From Methanothrix sp. (GTDB lineage: Archaea > Halobacteriota > Methanosarcinia > Methanotrichales > Methanotrichaceae): a stretch of DNA of 64,000 nt. Below the pieces are notes generated by a model, which saw only the letters and a program-made list of their open reading frames with translations, did not search any database and was not told the DNA's origin. The stretch covers positions 18,657-82,656 of the forward strand of contig NZ_JASFYM010000009.1 in NCBI RefSeq assembly GCF_030055635.1, given 5' to 3'. Positions 45,032-56,231 of this stretch are shown here, piece by piece (the first letter of the stretch is position 1; each line of letters begins with the position of its first letter). Both the position numbers and the translations under genes were made by a program.

Positions 45032-45943
45032 CTACCGCCTCTTTCTGTAGAGCTCCCTCATCACCTCTCTGTGCATCGTCGCCATCATGTCTCCCTGTAT
45101 GCCCATGAGGAAGAGCTGGAACCCGACTATGATCAGTATCGCGGTCAGGATCGTCAGAGGTATGTGCTCCACCCTCCCGTTGAGCCAGTCCCTCACCACG
45201 TACAGGCCGAGCAGAAATCCCACAGACCCGAAGATCGCTCCCATCAGCCCGAAGTAGAAGAGAGGGTTCTGCGTCTTGGCGAGCCTGTAGATCGTGAGCA
45301 TGATCTTCGATCCATCGCGGAGCGGGCTGAGCTTGGTCCTGGTCCCCCCTGCTCTCGGCAGATACGTTATAGGCACCTCCACGATCCGGAGACCCTTCTT
45401 CAGGCTCTCTATCGTTATCTCCGACTCTATCTCGAAGCCTGTCATCGAAAGATCCAGGCTGGAGATGCCCGATCTGGTGAAAGCCCTGTATCCGGAGAGT
45501 ATGTCCCTGAGCCTAACCCCGTAGATGATCCCGAAGAGCAGGTTGATCAGCCAGTTCCCCACAAGGTTCAGACGCTTCAGAGAACCGCCCCTCAGGTTGG
45601 AGAAGCGGTTTCCTATGACGTGATCCGCTCTGCCCCGAATAAGTGGATCAAGCAGCCTGTCGACCTCCGAGGGCAGATACGTTCCGTCGCCATCTATGAG
45701 CACGATGTACTCCTTGTCTATGTGCCCGAATGCCTCGAGGAGGGCCTGTCCCTTGCCAGATCCGCTCTGGACGATCACCCTCGCGCCGGCCTCCCTCGCC
45801 AGATCCGGGGTGCCATCCGTGCTGTGCCCGTCGATCACCAGGATGTCCTGGAAGCCCATGCTGCGGAATCCCTCTATGACTCCCCTGATGGACCCTGCCT
45901 CATTGAGCGTGGGAATCAGCACGCAAACATCGTCTCTCTTCAA
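45032..45943 (-). CDS. Family 2 glycosyltransferase (dolichol-phosphate sugar synthase type)
   Basis: Protein of 303 residues. GT-A fold: CVLIPTLNEAGSIRGVI at the N-terminus, DILVIDGHSTDGT, and the DGDGTYLPSE segment with the metal-binding aspartates. The last 80 residues hold two hydrophobic membrane segments. This is the pattern of AglJ/DPM1-like enzymes that load a sugar onto a dolichol phosphate carrier at the start of archaeal N-glycosylation. It overlaps the mutase gene upstream by four bases and is followed by the secreted protein gene, so the three are a glycan-surface operon. The sugar is not determined. Confidence 0.85.
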   Translation of the reverse strand: MKRDDVCVLIPTLNEAGSIRGVIEGFRSMGFQDILVIDGHSTDGTPDLAREAGARVIVQSGSGKGQALLEAFGHIDKEYIVLIDGDGTYLPSEVDRLLDPLIRGRADHVIGNRFSNLRGGSLKRLNLVGNWLINLLFGIIYGVRLRDILSGYRAFTRSGISSLDLSMTGFEIESEITIESLKKGLRIVEVPITYLPRAGGTRTKLSPLRDGSKIMLTIYRLAKTQNPLFYFGLMGAIFGSVGFLLGLYVVRDWLNGRVEHIPLTILTAILIIVGFQLFLMGIQGDMMATMHREVMRELYRKRR

Positions 45944-47259
45944 TTACCGCCCCTCATCGCGCTCAGGATCATGCTCTCATAGATACCTGCGATCTCCTTC
46001 ACGTCATCCTTCACGCTCTCCACGTATATCCTGATCAGCGGCTCTGTGTTCGATGGTCTTATGAGAACGCTGTGACCCTCGCTCACCACCTTTATGCCAT
46101 CCGTGGTGTCGGGCCTGAGATCCGCGAGTCTTTCCAGGAGGTTCTTCATCACAGCCCCAACATCAGCGTTCTCCTTAAGCCTGATGCTCTTCTGTATGTA
46201 CGGGTAATCAGGTATCTCGTCTGCCATATCAGAGAGCCTCTCCTCTGATACGATCTCGGCGAGCGCAAGGCTCATTGCGAAGGGATCGTCGGAGTACTGA
46301 AACTCAGGAATGAAGAAGTGACCGCTTCTCTCGACACCGAGAACCGCTCCCGATTCTTTTACGCGGTTGGCGACAAAAACATCACCCACACGCTCTCTTT
46401 GCACCCGTATCCCGTCGCGCTCGAGCTCCTGCTCCAGTATCATGGAACAATCGAAGCCTGCGATGACCAGATCGCCAGGGCCGTAGCGCCTTCTGGCAAT
46501 TATTATCGCTATCTTTTCAGGTGGCAGAACCCTTCCTTTATCATCGATCACCATCCCGCGGTCTGCATCCGGATCAAAGCCGACCCCGAAGTCCGCGCCT
46601 GTCCTGATAACCTTCTCCGCCGCTTCTCGCAGGGTTTCGGATGTCGGAGCGGGCCCTCTTCCCGGAAACATTCCGTCCATGGTCGCATTCAAAAGCTCCA
46701 CATCGATTCCGGCTCTGGTGTACACAGGCGCTATGCCGCACGCTGATCCGTTTCCAGTATCGAGCACGACTTTGAGATCTCTGGTTATATCGACCTTATC
46801 TGCAGCATAATCCCCGTACTCCAGAATCGCCCTGCCAGCGTCCTCAAAAGTGACGCTTCCCCTTCCAGACCTGAACTCGCCTTTTGTGTAAATATCCACA
46901 ATTCCAGCATCTCTGTAAAGCATGCCATAGCCATCACCGGTTCTGAAGCGTATGCCGTTGTACTCAGGTGGGTTGTGGGAGGCGGATACGTATGCTGCGG
47001 CTCTTCTGCCTCTCCTCATGGTGATGAATCCCAGAATCGGTATCGGTATCACGCCGTAACTGTGAACATCCACGCCTGCACCGAGGACGCCCTCCAGAAA
47101 CGCCCTCTCCAGCGAGGGGCCGCTCGTCCTGGTGTCCCGGCCCAGGGATATCGCCCCGCCTGATAGGTAGGTGCCGAAAGCGGCACCGACGCGCATCGCG
47201 ACGTCCTCTGTCAGCTCATCTCCGTAGATGCCCCTGACATCATATGCTCTGAAGATCAC
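45940..47259 (-). CDS. Phosphomannomutase/phosphoglucomutase family protein
   Basis: Protein of 439 residues with the four-domain mutase pattern: FRAYDVRGIYGDELTEDVA at the N-terminus, the phosphoserine loop AAYVSASHNPPEYNGIRF, the metal-binding DPDADRGMVID, the sugar-binding GVERSGHF, and the phosphate-binding VLIRPSNTEPLIRIYVE. It interconverts sugar 6- and 1-phosphates (glucosamine, mannose or glucose), giving the precursor of nucleotide sugars for the glycosyltransferase encoded right behind it. It begins the operon. Confidence 0.92.
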   Translation of the reverse strand: MIFRAYDVRGIYGDELTEDVAMRVGAAFGTYLSGGAISLGRDTRTSGPSLERAFLEGVLGAGVDVHSYGVIPIPILGFITMRRGRRAAAYVSASHNPPEYNGIRFRTGDGYGMLYRDAGIVDIYTKGEFRSGRGSVTFEDAGRAILEYGDYAADKVDITRDLKVVLDTGNGSACGIAPVYTRAGIDVELLNATMDGMFPGRGPAPTSETLREAAEKVIRTGADFGVGFDPDADRGMVIDDKGRVLPPEKIAIIIARRRYGPGDLVIAGFDCSMILEQELERDGIRVQRERVGDVFVANRVKESGAVLGVERSGHFFIPEFQYSDDPFAMSLALAEIVSEERLSDMADEIPDYPYIQKSIRLKENADVGAVMKNLLERLADLRPDTTDGIKVVSEGHSVLIRPSNTEPLIRIYVESVKDDVKEIAGIYESMILSAMRGGN

Positions 47260-47337
47260 AGAACGCTGTGATCACCGAGATTAAAAATAGTTTTCGAGAG
47301 ACGCATCAGGGAGAGACCTCCTGAGATCCAAAGCACA

Positions 47338-47434
47338 TCCCTGTGATTCAGCGGATCGGTACCATGCAGAATGGGGCGAGGCGGATGTCGCTGGTCGTGG
47401 ATCTCTCCCATCCGACGATTCGACCAAATGAGCC
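47338..47434 (+). repeat. Dispersed intergenic repeat, copy B
   Basis: Left end CTGTGATTCAGCGGATC at 47341-47357 and right end GATTCGACCAAATGAGCC at 47417-47434, nearly identical to the ends of copy A (34258-34363). The interior is more diverged. It lies between the mutase gene and tRNA-Gln. Confidence 0.65.
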
Positions 47435-47482
47435 AGTTCCAAAATCGCAGAAGAGTACCCGACCTGTAAGTGATGTTAATGG

Positions 47483-47555
47483 TAGCCCGGCCAGGATTCG
47501 AACCTAGGTAAGGAGGTCCAGAGCCTCCCGTGATTGACCGCTACACCACCGGGCT
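47483..47555 (-). tRNA. tRNA-Gln (CUG)
   Basis: Minus-strand cloverleaf with acceptor AGCCCGG/CCGGGCT, anticodon stem GGAGG/CCTCC around the loop CTCTGGA (anticodon CTG), and T arm CTAGGTTCGAATCCTGG. Discriminator A, no encoded CCA, no intron. Confidence 0.93.
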
Positions 47556-47614
47556 GCATGTCTCTTCTCGTTGCAGAGGTCTCATATTAATCTATCGATC
47601 GAGCCGCAGAGGCA

Positions 47615-48079
47615 TCAAAGCAGGTACTCCGCGATCCTCTCTGTCAGGGGCTGATCACAGTAGAAGCACCTCAGCACGACCGGGTTCTTCTCCTTGACCA
47701 GCATCTTCGGCTTTATCGGCTCGTTTGTATTCGATATGCAGCTCGGGTTCTGGCAGCGCACGACACCCACTATCACATCAGGGAGATCCACAGAGTATTT
47801 CTCCACGACAGCATAATCTCTGACTATGTTTATCGTCGCGCCCGGGGCTATGAGGGCTATCTTGTTGACCTCATCCTCCCGCAGCTCCCTGTCCTCGACC
47901 TTCACGATATCCTTCTTGCCCAGCTTTCTGCTGCCTACATTCATTATCACGCTGACCGTCGCATCCGTTGTTCCGGAGATGCCGAGGATCTTGAGGACAT
48001 TCAGCGCCTGGCCTGCCTGTATGTGGTCTATGACGGTCCCCGATCTTATGGGACGAACCTTGAGCTCTCTCTCCGCCAT
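47615..48079 (-). CDS. pyrI: Aspartate carbamoyltransferase regulatory subunit
   Basis: Protein of 154 residues. The N-terminal allosteric domain begins KVRPIRSGTVIDHIQAGQAL, the nucleotide-effector site. The C-terminal zinc domain has CQNPSC and CFYC, the four cysteines that link regulatory to catalytic chains. With PyrB it forms the regulated transcarbamoylase holoenzyme. Its start lies three bases after the pyrB stop, in the classic pyrB-pyrI order. Confidence 0.97.
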   Translation of the reverse strand: MAERELKVRPIRSGTVIDHIQAGQALNVLKILGISGTTDATVSVIMNVGSRKLGKKDIVKVEDRELREDEVNKIALIAPGATINIVRDYAVVEKYSVDLPDVIVGVVRCQNPSCISNTNEPIKPKMLVKEKNPVVLRCFYCDQPLTERIAEYLL

Positions 48080-48082
48080 CTT

Positions 48083-49376
<1,294 letters not shown>

Positions 49377-51647
49377 ATGAGCGAATCTGTGCGGCTGAAG
49401 GTTGCAGAGGCAGATCAGAGAGATGTGGGAAAGGGCATAGCCAGGGTCAGCGATGATTACATGAAGAGGATGGGCGTGCGCCCGCTTGATGTCATCGAGA
49501 TCACAGGTGACAGGAGAACCGCTGCGCTGGTGGTGAGCGCTTACAGCGCAGACCAGGGGCTGGACATCATACGCATGGACGGCCTGATCAGATCGAACGC
49601 CGGATCGAGCATAGGTCAGTATGTTGAGGTGAAGAAGGCGGAGTGGTCGGAGGCAAAGCACGTGACACTCGCCCCTGTGACCAAGGGCATGCAGATCTTC
49701 GCTCCGAGCGAGGTGCTGACAAAGGTCTTCCAGGGCAGGCCGGTGTGTAAAGGCGACATAATCTCGACCACGAGTGTCCGAAGGCCGCCATCAGATACAT
49801 TCGGCAGAGAGACGATGTTCGAGGAGATATTCCGGGGTTTCCTGGGAGCGCAGGCGTTCGGCCTGGGAGAGATCAAGCTCAGGGTCGTCTCCACGAATCC
49901 CTCAGGGCTCGTCAAGATAACTGATGCTACAGAGATCGAGCTTCTCCCGCAGGCTGTTGAGGTCTCAGAGCGCCCGGTGCCATCTGTCTGCTACGAGGAT
50001 GTCGGGGGGCTGAAGAATGCCATAACCAAGGTCCGGGAGATGATCGAGCTCCCGCTGAAGCATCCGGAGCTCTTCGACAGGCTGGGCATAGATCCGCCGA
50101 AGGGGATACTACTCTACGGGCCTCCCGGCACGGGAAAGACCATGCTGGCGAAGGCGGTTGCAAACGAGAGCGATGCTTACTTCATATCTGTCAACGGGCC
50201 GGAGATAATGTCCAAGTACTACGGCGAGTCTGAGAAGGCGCTGAGAGACATATTCGAGGAGGCTGAGAAGAACGCTCCGGCGATAATATTCCTGGACGAG
50301 CTCGACTCGATAGCGCCGAAGCGCGGGGAGGTCACAGGAGAGGTGGAGAGGCGTGTGGTGGCACAGCTCCTCTCGCTCATGGACGGCCTGAAGGAGAGGA
50401 AGAACGTTCTCGTCATAGGCTCCACAAACAGACCCGAGGCTCTGGATATCGCCCTCAGAAGGCCCGGAAGGTTCGACAGGGAGATAGAGCTCGGGGTACC
50501 GGATTTTGAGGGCAGAAAGGAGATATTCCAGATACACACAAGGGGAATGCCTCTAGCAGATGATGTCAACATAGAGGAGTTCGCGGAGCTGACCTACGGA
50601 TTCGTGGGCGCGGATATAGCTGCCGTGTGCAGAGAGGCGGCCATGAACGCCCTCCGCAGGATACTGCCGGAGATTGATCTGGATGAGCCGACGATACCCA
50701 AGGAGATCCTAGACAGGCTCGTCGTCCAGAGGATCGACTTCGAGGCAGCTCTCAGGGAGATACAGCCCTCCGCGCTGAGAGAGATCATGGTCGAGGTCCC
50801 GAAGGTCACCTGGGATGATATAGGCGGTCTGGAGGATGTGAAGCAGCTCCTCATAGAGGCTGTTGAGTGGCCGCTGCGCTACGCGAGCAACTTCAAGCGG
50901 CTGGGCATCAATGCGCCAAAGGGAATACTCCTGTACGGGCCGCCAGGCACCGGAAAGACTATGCTCGCGAAGGCGGTTGCAAACGAGAGCGATGCCAACT
51001 TCATAACAGCGAAGGGGAGCGCACTGCTCTCGAAATGGTACGGCGAGAGCGAGAAGCGGGTCGCGGAGATTTTCAGAAAGGCCAGACAGGTCGCTCCAGC
51101 CGTGATATTTCTGGATGAGCTCGACGCGCTCGTTCCGGTTCGCGGCGGTGCGGTTGGCGAGCCCCATGTCACTGAGAGGATCGTTAACCAGCTGCTCTCA
51201 GAGATGGACGGCCTGGAGGAGCTGCATGGTGTTGTGGTCATCGGGGCAACGAACCGCCCGGACATCGTGGATCCTGCACTGCTCCGGCCAGGACGCTTCG
51301 ACGAGCTGATACTCGTGCCCGTGCCCGACAAACCCTCCAGAAGGAAGATCTTCGAGGTCCATACGAAGAACATGCCCCTGGCCCCAGATGTCGATATAGA
51401 TGCGCTTGTTGAGATGACAGAGCATTACACCGGAGCTGATATAGCGGCGATATGCAGAAAGGCAGGCCGCCTGGCGCTCAGAGAGAGCATGAGCTCGGAG
51501 CACGTCCAGCAGAGGCACTTCATCGCCGCAATTCGCGAGATCGGCCCATCTGTGACCCCGGACACCATGAAGTACTACCTGCGGCTCGCTGAGTCGCTGA
51601 GGAAGAAGGCATCCAGAGAGATAGAGCGCGGAGATATGTATGTGTGA
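49377..51647 (+). CDS. CDC48/VAT-type AAA+ ATPase
   Basis: About 756 residues from ATG 49377; the frame from 49314 would add an unrelated N-terminus. The N-domain ([20 protein letters not shown]) is followed by two AAA modules, each with GPPGTGKT (about 246-253 and 520-527), Walker [10 protein letters not shown] or VIFLDELDA and the arginine-finger region [11 protein letters not shown] or LRPGRFDEL. It unfolds proteins, feeding the archaeal 20S proteasome. The C-terminus ends in Met-Tyr-Val, a hydrophobic-Tyr-X tail as used to dock on the proteasome. The next gene encodes a PAC2-type protein. Confidence 0.95.
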   Translation: MSESVRLKVAEADQRDVGKGIARVSDDYMKRMGVRPLDVIEITGDRRTAALVVSAYSADQGLDIIRMDGLIRSNAGSSIGQYVEVKKAEWSEAKHVTLAPVTKGMQIFAPSEVLTKVFQGRPVCKGDIISTTSVRRPPSDTFGRETMFEEIFRGFLGAQAFGLGEIKLRVVSTNPSGLVKITDATEIELLPQAVEVSERPVPSVCYEDVGGLKNAITKVREMIELPLKHPELFDRLGIDPPKGILLYGPPGTGKTMLAKAVANESDAYFISVNGPEIMSKYYGESEKALRDIFEEAEKNAPAIIFLDELDSIAPKRGEVTGEVERRVVAQLLSLMDGLKERKNVLVIGSTNRPEALDIALRRPGRFDREIELGVPDFEGRKEIFQIHTRGMPLADDVNIEEFAELTYGFVGADIAAVCREAAMNALRRILPEIDLDEPTIPKEILDRLVVQRIDFEAALREIQPSALREIMVEVPKVTWDDIGGLEDVKQLLIEAVEWPLRYASNFKRLGINAPKGILLYGPPGTGKTMLAKAVANESDANFITAKGSALLSKWYGESEKRVAEIFRKARQVAPAVIFLDELDALVPVRGGAVGEPHVTERIVNQLLSEMDGLEELHGVVVIGATNRPDIVDPALLRPGRFDELILVPVPDKPSRRKIFEVHTKNMPLAPDVDIDALVEMTEHYTGADIAAICRKAGRLALRESMSSEHVQQRHFIAAIREIGPSVTPDTMKYYLRLAESLRKKASREIERGDMYV

Positions 51648-52035
51648 TCATCTCAGGTGTCGATGCGAATTATCCATGTGAATAAATTGTTAATATGTCA
51701 TCTTTTTTATTACATAAAACTTAAATAGTATTACTAATATCCGTGTTATTGGGCGGCCGGTCTTACCAGCCGCGGGCTGAAGCTGTCCCTCCATCTTCTT
51801 TCTCAGCCCGCACCTCCTTGCTGAAATGCCTTCGCCATGAGGTCGACCGCCGGAGAGGCGAGCTCCACAAACAGCAGCATCCGACCCGCCTCTTTCTGCA
51901 TGGTTACCGGTCAGTCTGATCACAGAGAGGTGCCATGCCTGATTTCCTGCTGCGAATGTCAGAGACCAGCTGCGGTTGCAGATGCTCCGGCCCCATCAGA
52001 AGATTTTATCTCATATCAGATCAACAAATACGCAC
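51648..52035. other. Spacer with probable T-rich terminator after cdc48
   Basis: The run CATCTTTTTTATTAC at 51699-51713 is a likely archaeal termination site for the CDC48 transcript. The remaining spacer to the PAC2 gene shows only weak open frames. GATTTTATCTCAT near 52001-52013 is a candidate TATA box about 30 bases before the PAC2 start, implying a near-leaderless mRNA. Confidence 0.4.
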
Positions 52036-52767
52036 ATGTACCACGATCCTGTGCAGGTTATCTTGGAGAGGGAGCCACGCTGCAGGAACCCGCTTCTGAT
52101 AGAGGGATTTCCGGGGATCGGACTGGTCGGAAACATCGCGAGCCAGTACATGATCCACGAGCTCAAAATGAGCTATCTAGGAGCCATGACCTCAAGATAC
52201 TTCCCGCCTCTTGCGGTGCTTCTCGGAGGCGTAGTAAACATGCCTGTCCGGATTTACGAGCGGGATGATCTGGATCTGATACTGCTCACGTCGGACATAC
52301 CGATACATCCCCTCGCCTCATATGATATGAGCAGGGAGATCGTGAGATGGGCGGCCTCCATAAAGACAAGGGAGATCGTGTGCCTCGCCGGGATAACGCT
52401 GATGACGGATCAGAGGCGCGTCTTCGGCGCGGTGTCTCATGCCGAGCTGCTCGAGAAGCTGAGAGGAGTGACAGAGATATTCGAGCTCGGGACGATAGCA
52501 GGCATCTCAGGGTCCATAATGAACGAGTGCAGGCTGAAGGGGATACCCGCGGTCTGCCTGCTCGGGGAGACGATGAGCGACGAGCCAGACCCTAGATCCG
52601 CGGCGGCGACCATAGATGCTCTCAACAAGATATACGGGCTTAACGTCAGCACTGCAAAGCTTCTCGAAAGAGCCGCGGAGATAGAGATGCAGATGCAGCA
52701 GCTCGCAGCACAGGTTAAGACCAGCGCAGAAGAGGCCACGGCAAAGGAGTTCCCGATGTACGGGTGA
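52036..52767 (+). CDS. PAC2 family protein (archaeal proteasome assembly chaperone type)
   Basis: About 243 residues from ATG 52036. The motif NPLLIEGFPGIGLVGNIASQYMI is the PAC2 signature, and TIAGISGSIMNECRLKGIPAVCLLGE follows in the core. The C-terminal part is a helix with MQMQQLAAQV, then a tail ending Met-Tyr-Gly, a hydrophobic-Tyr-X end like that of archaeal PbaB chaperones and proteasome activators. It lies directly downstream of CDC48. The role in proteasome assembly or gating is inferred from family and tail. It overlaps or abuts the DUF473 gene downstream. Confidence 0.82.
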   Translation: MYHDPVQVILEREPRCRNPLLIEGFPGIGLVGNIASQYMIHELKMSYLGAMTSRYFPPLAVLLGGVVNMPVRIYERDDLDLILLTSDIPIHPLASYDMSREIVRWAASIKTREIVCLAGITLMTDQRRVFGAVSHAELLEKLRGVTEIFELGTIAGISGSIMNECRLKGIPAVCLLGETMSDEPDPRSAAATIDALNKIYGLNVSTAKLLERAAEIEMQMQQLAAQVKTSAEEATAKEFPMYG

Positions 52768-52772
52768 TGCTG

Positions 52773-53162
52773 ATGATCTGTGTAGCGCTAACCGGAATCT
52801 CCAGGAACGTGATAAAGGACCTGGTTAATAATCGCGTGCGAACAGTAGAGATAAGATCTCCGCTGAACTTCTTCTCCCTGAGAGGCGTCAACCCGGGAGA
52901 CAGGATCTTCGTGACAGAGGCCAGCCTTAAGGATATCGTAAACGGAACGCCCGGGGTGATTGCAAGGGTCAACGAGATACAGATTATGACACACAGGATG
53001 ATCCAGTCGAACGACTTCTTCTACGAGGAGACCGAGTCGCAGGCCGCGAGAGCCCAGCTCCAGTTCCTCGGCATAGGCAGGGTCAGGAGGATAAACACCA
53101 TAGAGCCCTACGAGCCGTTCGTCATAGAGGTCGACGAGATGCCGAGATACATAGCGAGATGA
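52773..53162 (+). CDS. DUF473 family protein
   Basis: About 129 residues from ATG 52773, with GGTGA five bases upstream (GTG 52764 and ATG 52767 are in-frame alternatives). It opens MICVALTGISRNVIKDLVNN and continues VEIRSPLNFFSLRGVNPGDRIFV, matching the methanogen DUF473 family. No catalytic motif can be named. It is probably co-transcribed with the PAC2 gene, whose stop codon touches its start region. Confidence 0.8.
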   Translation: MICVALTGISRNVIKDLVNNRVRTVEIRSPLNFFSLRGVNPGDRIFVTEASLKDIVNGTPGVIARVNEIQIMTHRMIQSNDFFYEETESQAARAQLQFLGIGRVRRINTIEPYEPFVIEVDEMPRYIAR

Positions 53163-53326
53163 CGCTAGTCCATTGAGCAGAAAGGCGCCGTTGTCAGGAG
53201 ATCTGGTAGCATCGAGAAAAATCGAGATGCCTCGAGGGCAATTTGCCTGTATCGGCGCAGAGCTCCTCCAGAACATCAGCTCTGGCCTGAGGACCGGAGC
53301 TTCAGATGCACCTGAGAGGTCGCTTC

Positions 53327-54778
53327 ATGAGGGTGCTTCTTCTTACGGGCAGGCTGGCAGAGCATGATGTGAGGAGCGCGGCAGATTCCGCCAGGGTTCC
53401 TGCTGATGTCCTCGTCCTGGATCTGGATATAGCTGCGTTCATAACCCCGGAGCATGTAAGGAGAGCTGCCCCCAGTGGCTACGATCTCATCATGATCCCC
53501 GGGCTCATAACATCGGATTTCAGCGATGTGGAGCGGGAGCTCGGCACGAAGATCAGGCTCGGTCCTAAGAACGCTGCAGATATAACCTATGTTCTGGATC
53601 ACCTGGAAGAGATCGAGCTCTCGAGCAGAACGCCAGCGTGTGTGCTCATAGCTGAACGGCTCGCCCGAAATGAGGAGGAGATTCTCAGGAGGGTCGAGCA
53701 GAGCGCGCGCCCGCCCATCGTTCTTCGCGGCGTCGGGGTGGGCGGCGGGAGCAGGATGAAGGTCCTCGCAGAGATCGTGGATGCTACCCGACTTGATGAT
53801 GGATCTCTGGAGGACAGGATCAGATACTATGGGTCCCAGGGCGCCGACATGATCGATCTCGGACTGCCCCTCGATGCCACTCCAGATGATGTCAGGAGGG
53901 TGGTTAGAATCGCGAGGGGGGTTTCTGAGATGCCGGTGAGCATAGACACGCTCCGGCCGGATCTGATACTGGCAGGGGTTGATGCTGGAGCTGATCTGGT
54001 TCTGAGCATTGATGGAAGAAACATGCACGCTGTGGCCGATGCACTTCTGGATGGAGATGTGCCGGCTGTCGTGATACCCGGACCGGAGACCACGCTGGAG
54101 AGAAACATCAGCGATGCGCTCGAGCTCGGGCTCTCTGTGATCGCAGATCCTGTGCTCTCACCCCCGCTCGGAGGCCTCGCAGATTCGATAGCGAAGTACA
54201 TCGATTTCAGAAGGACCCACCCGGACATACCCCTCTTCCTCGGTGTGGGGAATGTGACAGAGCTCATAGATGCTGACAGCCATGGAGTCAATGCGATACT
54301 CGCCGCCATCGGAGAGGAGATCGGCGCATCCATTCTCTTCACCCCTGAGTACAGCCGGAAGGCGCTGGGGAGCGTCAGGGAGCTCAGAAGGGCTGCGGAG
54401 ATGATGGCGCTTGCTCGCGAGAGACGGAGCCCTCCGAAGGATCTTGGGAGAGATCTCCTCATCCTTAAGGAGAAGCGGCCTCGGCCAGGGGTTGTGCCTC
54501 CAGCCCATCTGGAGGTGAGGCAGGCGGAGCAGAGCAGGGGATTCGTCGCAGATCCAGCTGGGTCCTTCAGGATAGGGCTGTGCGGGGATGAGATAGCGGC
54601 TGTGCATGACCGCATGGTGATAAAGGGCAGGACTGCCAGGGAGATACTGGACACGGCGATAGATCTCAACCTGGTGAGCAGACTGGATCATGCTGCATAC
54701 CTCGGCAGGGAGCTCGAGAAGGCCGAGATCGCGCTGAGGCTTGGAAAAAGCTACACGCAGGATGAGGAGTTGTTTTAG
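53327..54778 (+). CDS. Dihydropteroate synthase-like protein
   Basis: About 483 residues from ATG 53327 with GAGGT upstream. The N-terminal part (RVLLLTGRLAEHDVRSAA) is specific to the methanogen family, and the central TIM-barrel region carries GADMIDLGLPLDATPDD and MPVSIDTLRPDLI, the pterin-binding signatures of dihydropteroate synthase. The C-terminal portion (GVVPPAHLEVRQAEQSRGF) is family-specific. A role in tetrahydromethanopterin synthesis is often proposed; the sequence alone does not prove the reaction. It follows the DUF473 gene after about 165 bases. Confidence 0.85.
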   Translation: MRVLLLTGRLAEHDVRSAADSARVPADVLVLDLDIAAFITPEHVRRAAPSGYDLIMIPGLITSDFSDVERELGTKIRLGPKNAADITYVLDHLEEIELSSRTPACVLIAERLARNEEEILRRVEQSARPPIVLRGVGVGGGSRMKVLAEIVDATRLDDGSLEDRIRYYGSQGADMIDLGLPLDATPDDVRRVVRIARGVSEMPVSIDTLRPDLILAGVDAGADLVLSIDGRNMHAVADALLDGDVPAVVIPGPETTLERNISDALELGLSVIADPVLSPPLGGLADSIAKYIDFRRTHPDIPLFLGVGNVTELIDADSHGVNAILAAIGEEIGASILFTPEYSRKALGSVRELRRAAEMMALARERRSPPKDLGRDLLILKEKRPRPGVVPPAHLEVRQAEQSRGFVADPAGSFRIGLCGDEIAAVHDRMVIKGRTAREILDTAIDLNLVSRLDHAAYLGRELEKAEIALRLGKSYTQDEELF

Positions 54779-54902
54779 ACCGGATCGATCTGCCCGGGTT
54801 TTGCCTCTGAAACAGTCGATTTGCGAGTTTGTTTATGGAAAATGTGGATAGGAAAATCTACCTAAGCAAACGAAAAACAGATCAGATCCAGTAGTATGAA
54901 AA

Positions 54903-56219
54903 TTATCCATGTGCTCCCGGTCTTCTCTCCACAGCGCTGACGATCGCCATTGCGAGAGCAGATGCGCCTATTCCGGCCAGGGGGTAAGCTCCTCCGAGCG
55001 CCAGTGATGTGATCCCACCACACAGCATGCCCGCAGTTGCAGAGCCTGGGGTCAGCCCGAGCCTCTCCCTGTGGAAGCCTGCAAGCACCGGAACCAGAAA
55101 GCCGCCTGAGAATACTGTGTAGGCGAGCATCAGCATTGAGATGATCCCGGGCCTGCTCATCGCCAGCAAGAGTGAGCATGTGCCTATGAGTATCACCGCC
55201 ACACTTCGTGCTCTTATGCCGGAGCCCATGCCGAGGTCGAGGGTGAGTACGGAGGTTGCGGTCAGGAGAGATGTGTCTGCGGATGACATAACAGCCGCCA
55301 GGAACGCGGCCGCGACCATCCCAGCGGCCCATGGAGGAATGACATCGGTCATGAGCAGTGGCAGAGCATCCTCCGGTCTGATCCCGGGAAGCATATGCCG
55401 CGCGAATACCCCGATCGATGCTATGGCGAATGCAACCGGTACAATGATCATCGCTGAGAGCATCGCGGAGACCCTGGCGGACTCAGGGCTCCTGGCAGAA
55501 AGAATTCTTGAGTATATGTCTGGCCCGATCAGGTACATCGATCCGACCACCACAACCATCGAGACTACATCCTGCGGGCTCATCATTTCAGATGTCGGAA
55601 ACTCCAGGCCGTTCAGAGCTTCGGGCGCAGATCTCAGGCAGATCAGGATGAGGAGGATCAATCCTGCGAGTATCACGCAGAGCTGCATCTGATCTGTCCT
55701 CACCACCGCGCGCTGTCCACCGTGCGCGGTGTACGCCACCAGCACGATCGCGGTGGCCGACATCCATGCCCAGTCGTGTCCGAAGAGCGCGCCCAGTATC
55801 CTTCCGGCAGCGACGATCTGGGCAGCAATCACCCCCAGCCATGCGATCAGGATCAGGGCGGAAGCTGTTTTTCTGGAGGACGAGCCATAAAAATTTCCTA
55901 TCAGGTCGGGCAGCGTGCGCGCTCCGGTACCCCTCACCGTATTGGCAATCCTTGAGAGAACAAGAAGCCCGAGGGTGCCGGAGAGCAGCCACCATGCCCC
56001 GGGGAGGCCCATGGAGTACCCCAGGCCGACAAGGCCGATCGTGGATGATGCTCCCAGAATGGTGGCAACGAGCGATCCTGTGAGGTGAAGTGTGCTCAGA
56101 TCCCTGCCCGCCAGAAAGAAGTCGTTCCAGGATCGACCGCTTCTGACAATGTACCCCAGTGACGCAGCAGCCAGGAGATACAGAACCAGAGGGATCAGAA
56201 CCATGTAGCTCTCGCGCAT
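54903..56219 (-). CDS. Sodium:solute symporter family protein
   Basis: Protein of 438 residues with 11-13 hydrophobic segments. RSGRSWNDFFLAGRDLSTLHL and SLVATILGASSTIGLVGLGY are the first-helix sodium site of the SSS family, and GGQRAVVRTDQMQLCVIL is the SSS signature region. Substrates of the family include acetate, proline and pantothenate. An acetate role would be attractive in an aceticlastic methanogen but is only a guess. A 9-bp inverted repeat sits over the expected promoter. Confidence 0.88.
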   Translation of the reverse strand: MRESYMVLIPLVLYLLAAASLGYIVRSGRSWNDFFLAGRDLSTLHLTGSLVATILGASSTIGLVGLGYSMGLPGAWWLLSGTLGLLVLSRIANTVRGTGARTLPDLIGNFYGSSSRKTASALILIAWLGVIAAQIVAAGRILGALFGHDWAWMSATAIVLVAYTAHGGQRAVVRTDQMQLCVILAGLILLILICLRSAPEALNGLEFPTSEMMSPQDVVSMVVVVGSMYLIGPDIYSRILSARSPESARVSAMLSAMIIVPVAFAIASIGVFARHMLPGIRPEDALPLLMTDVIPPWAAGMVAAAFLAAVMSSADTSLLTATSVLTLDLGMGSGIRARSVAVILIGTCSLLLAMSRPGIISMLMLAYTVFSGGFLVPVLAGFHRERLGLTPGSATAGMLCGGITSLALGGAYPLAGIGASALAMAIVSAVERRPGAHG

Positions 56220-56231
56220 GCATGGGGGTGT

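Noticed and set aside
51690..51923. Minus-strand open frame of 77 codons downstream of cdc48
   Set aside because: It ends in the T-rich terminator sequence, and only a short, motif-free peptide is encoded.
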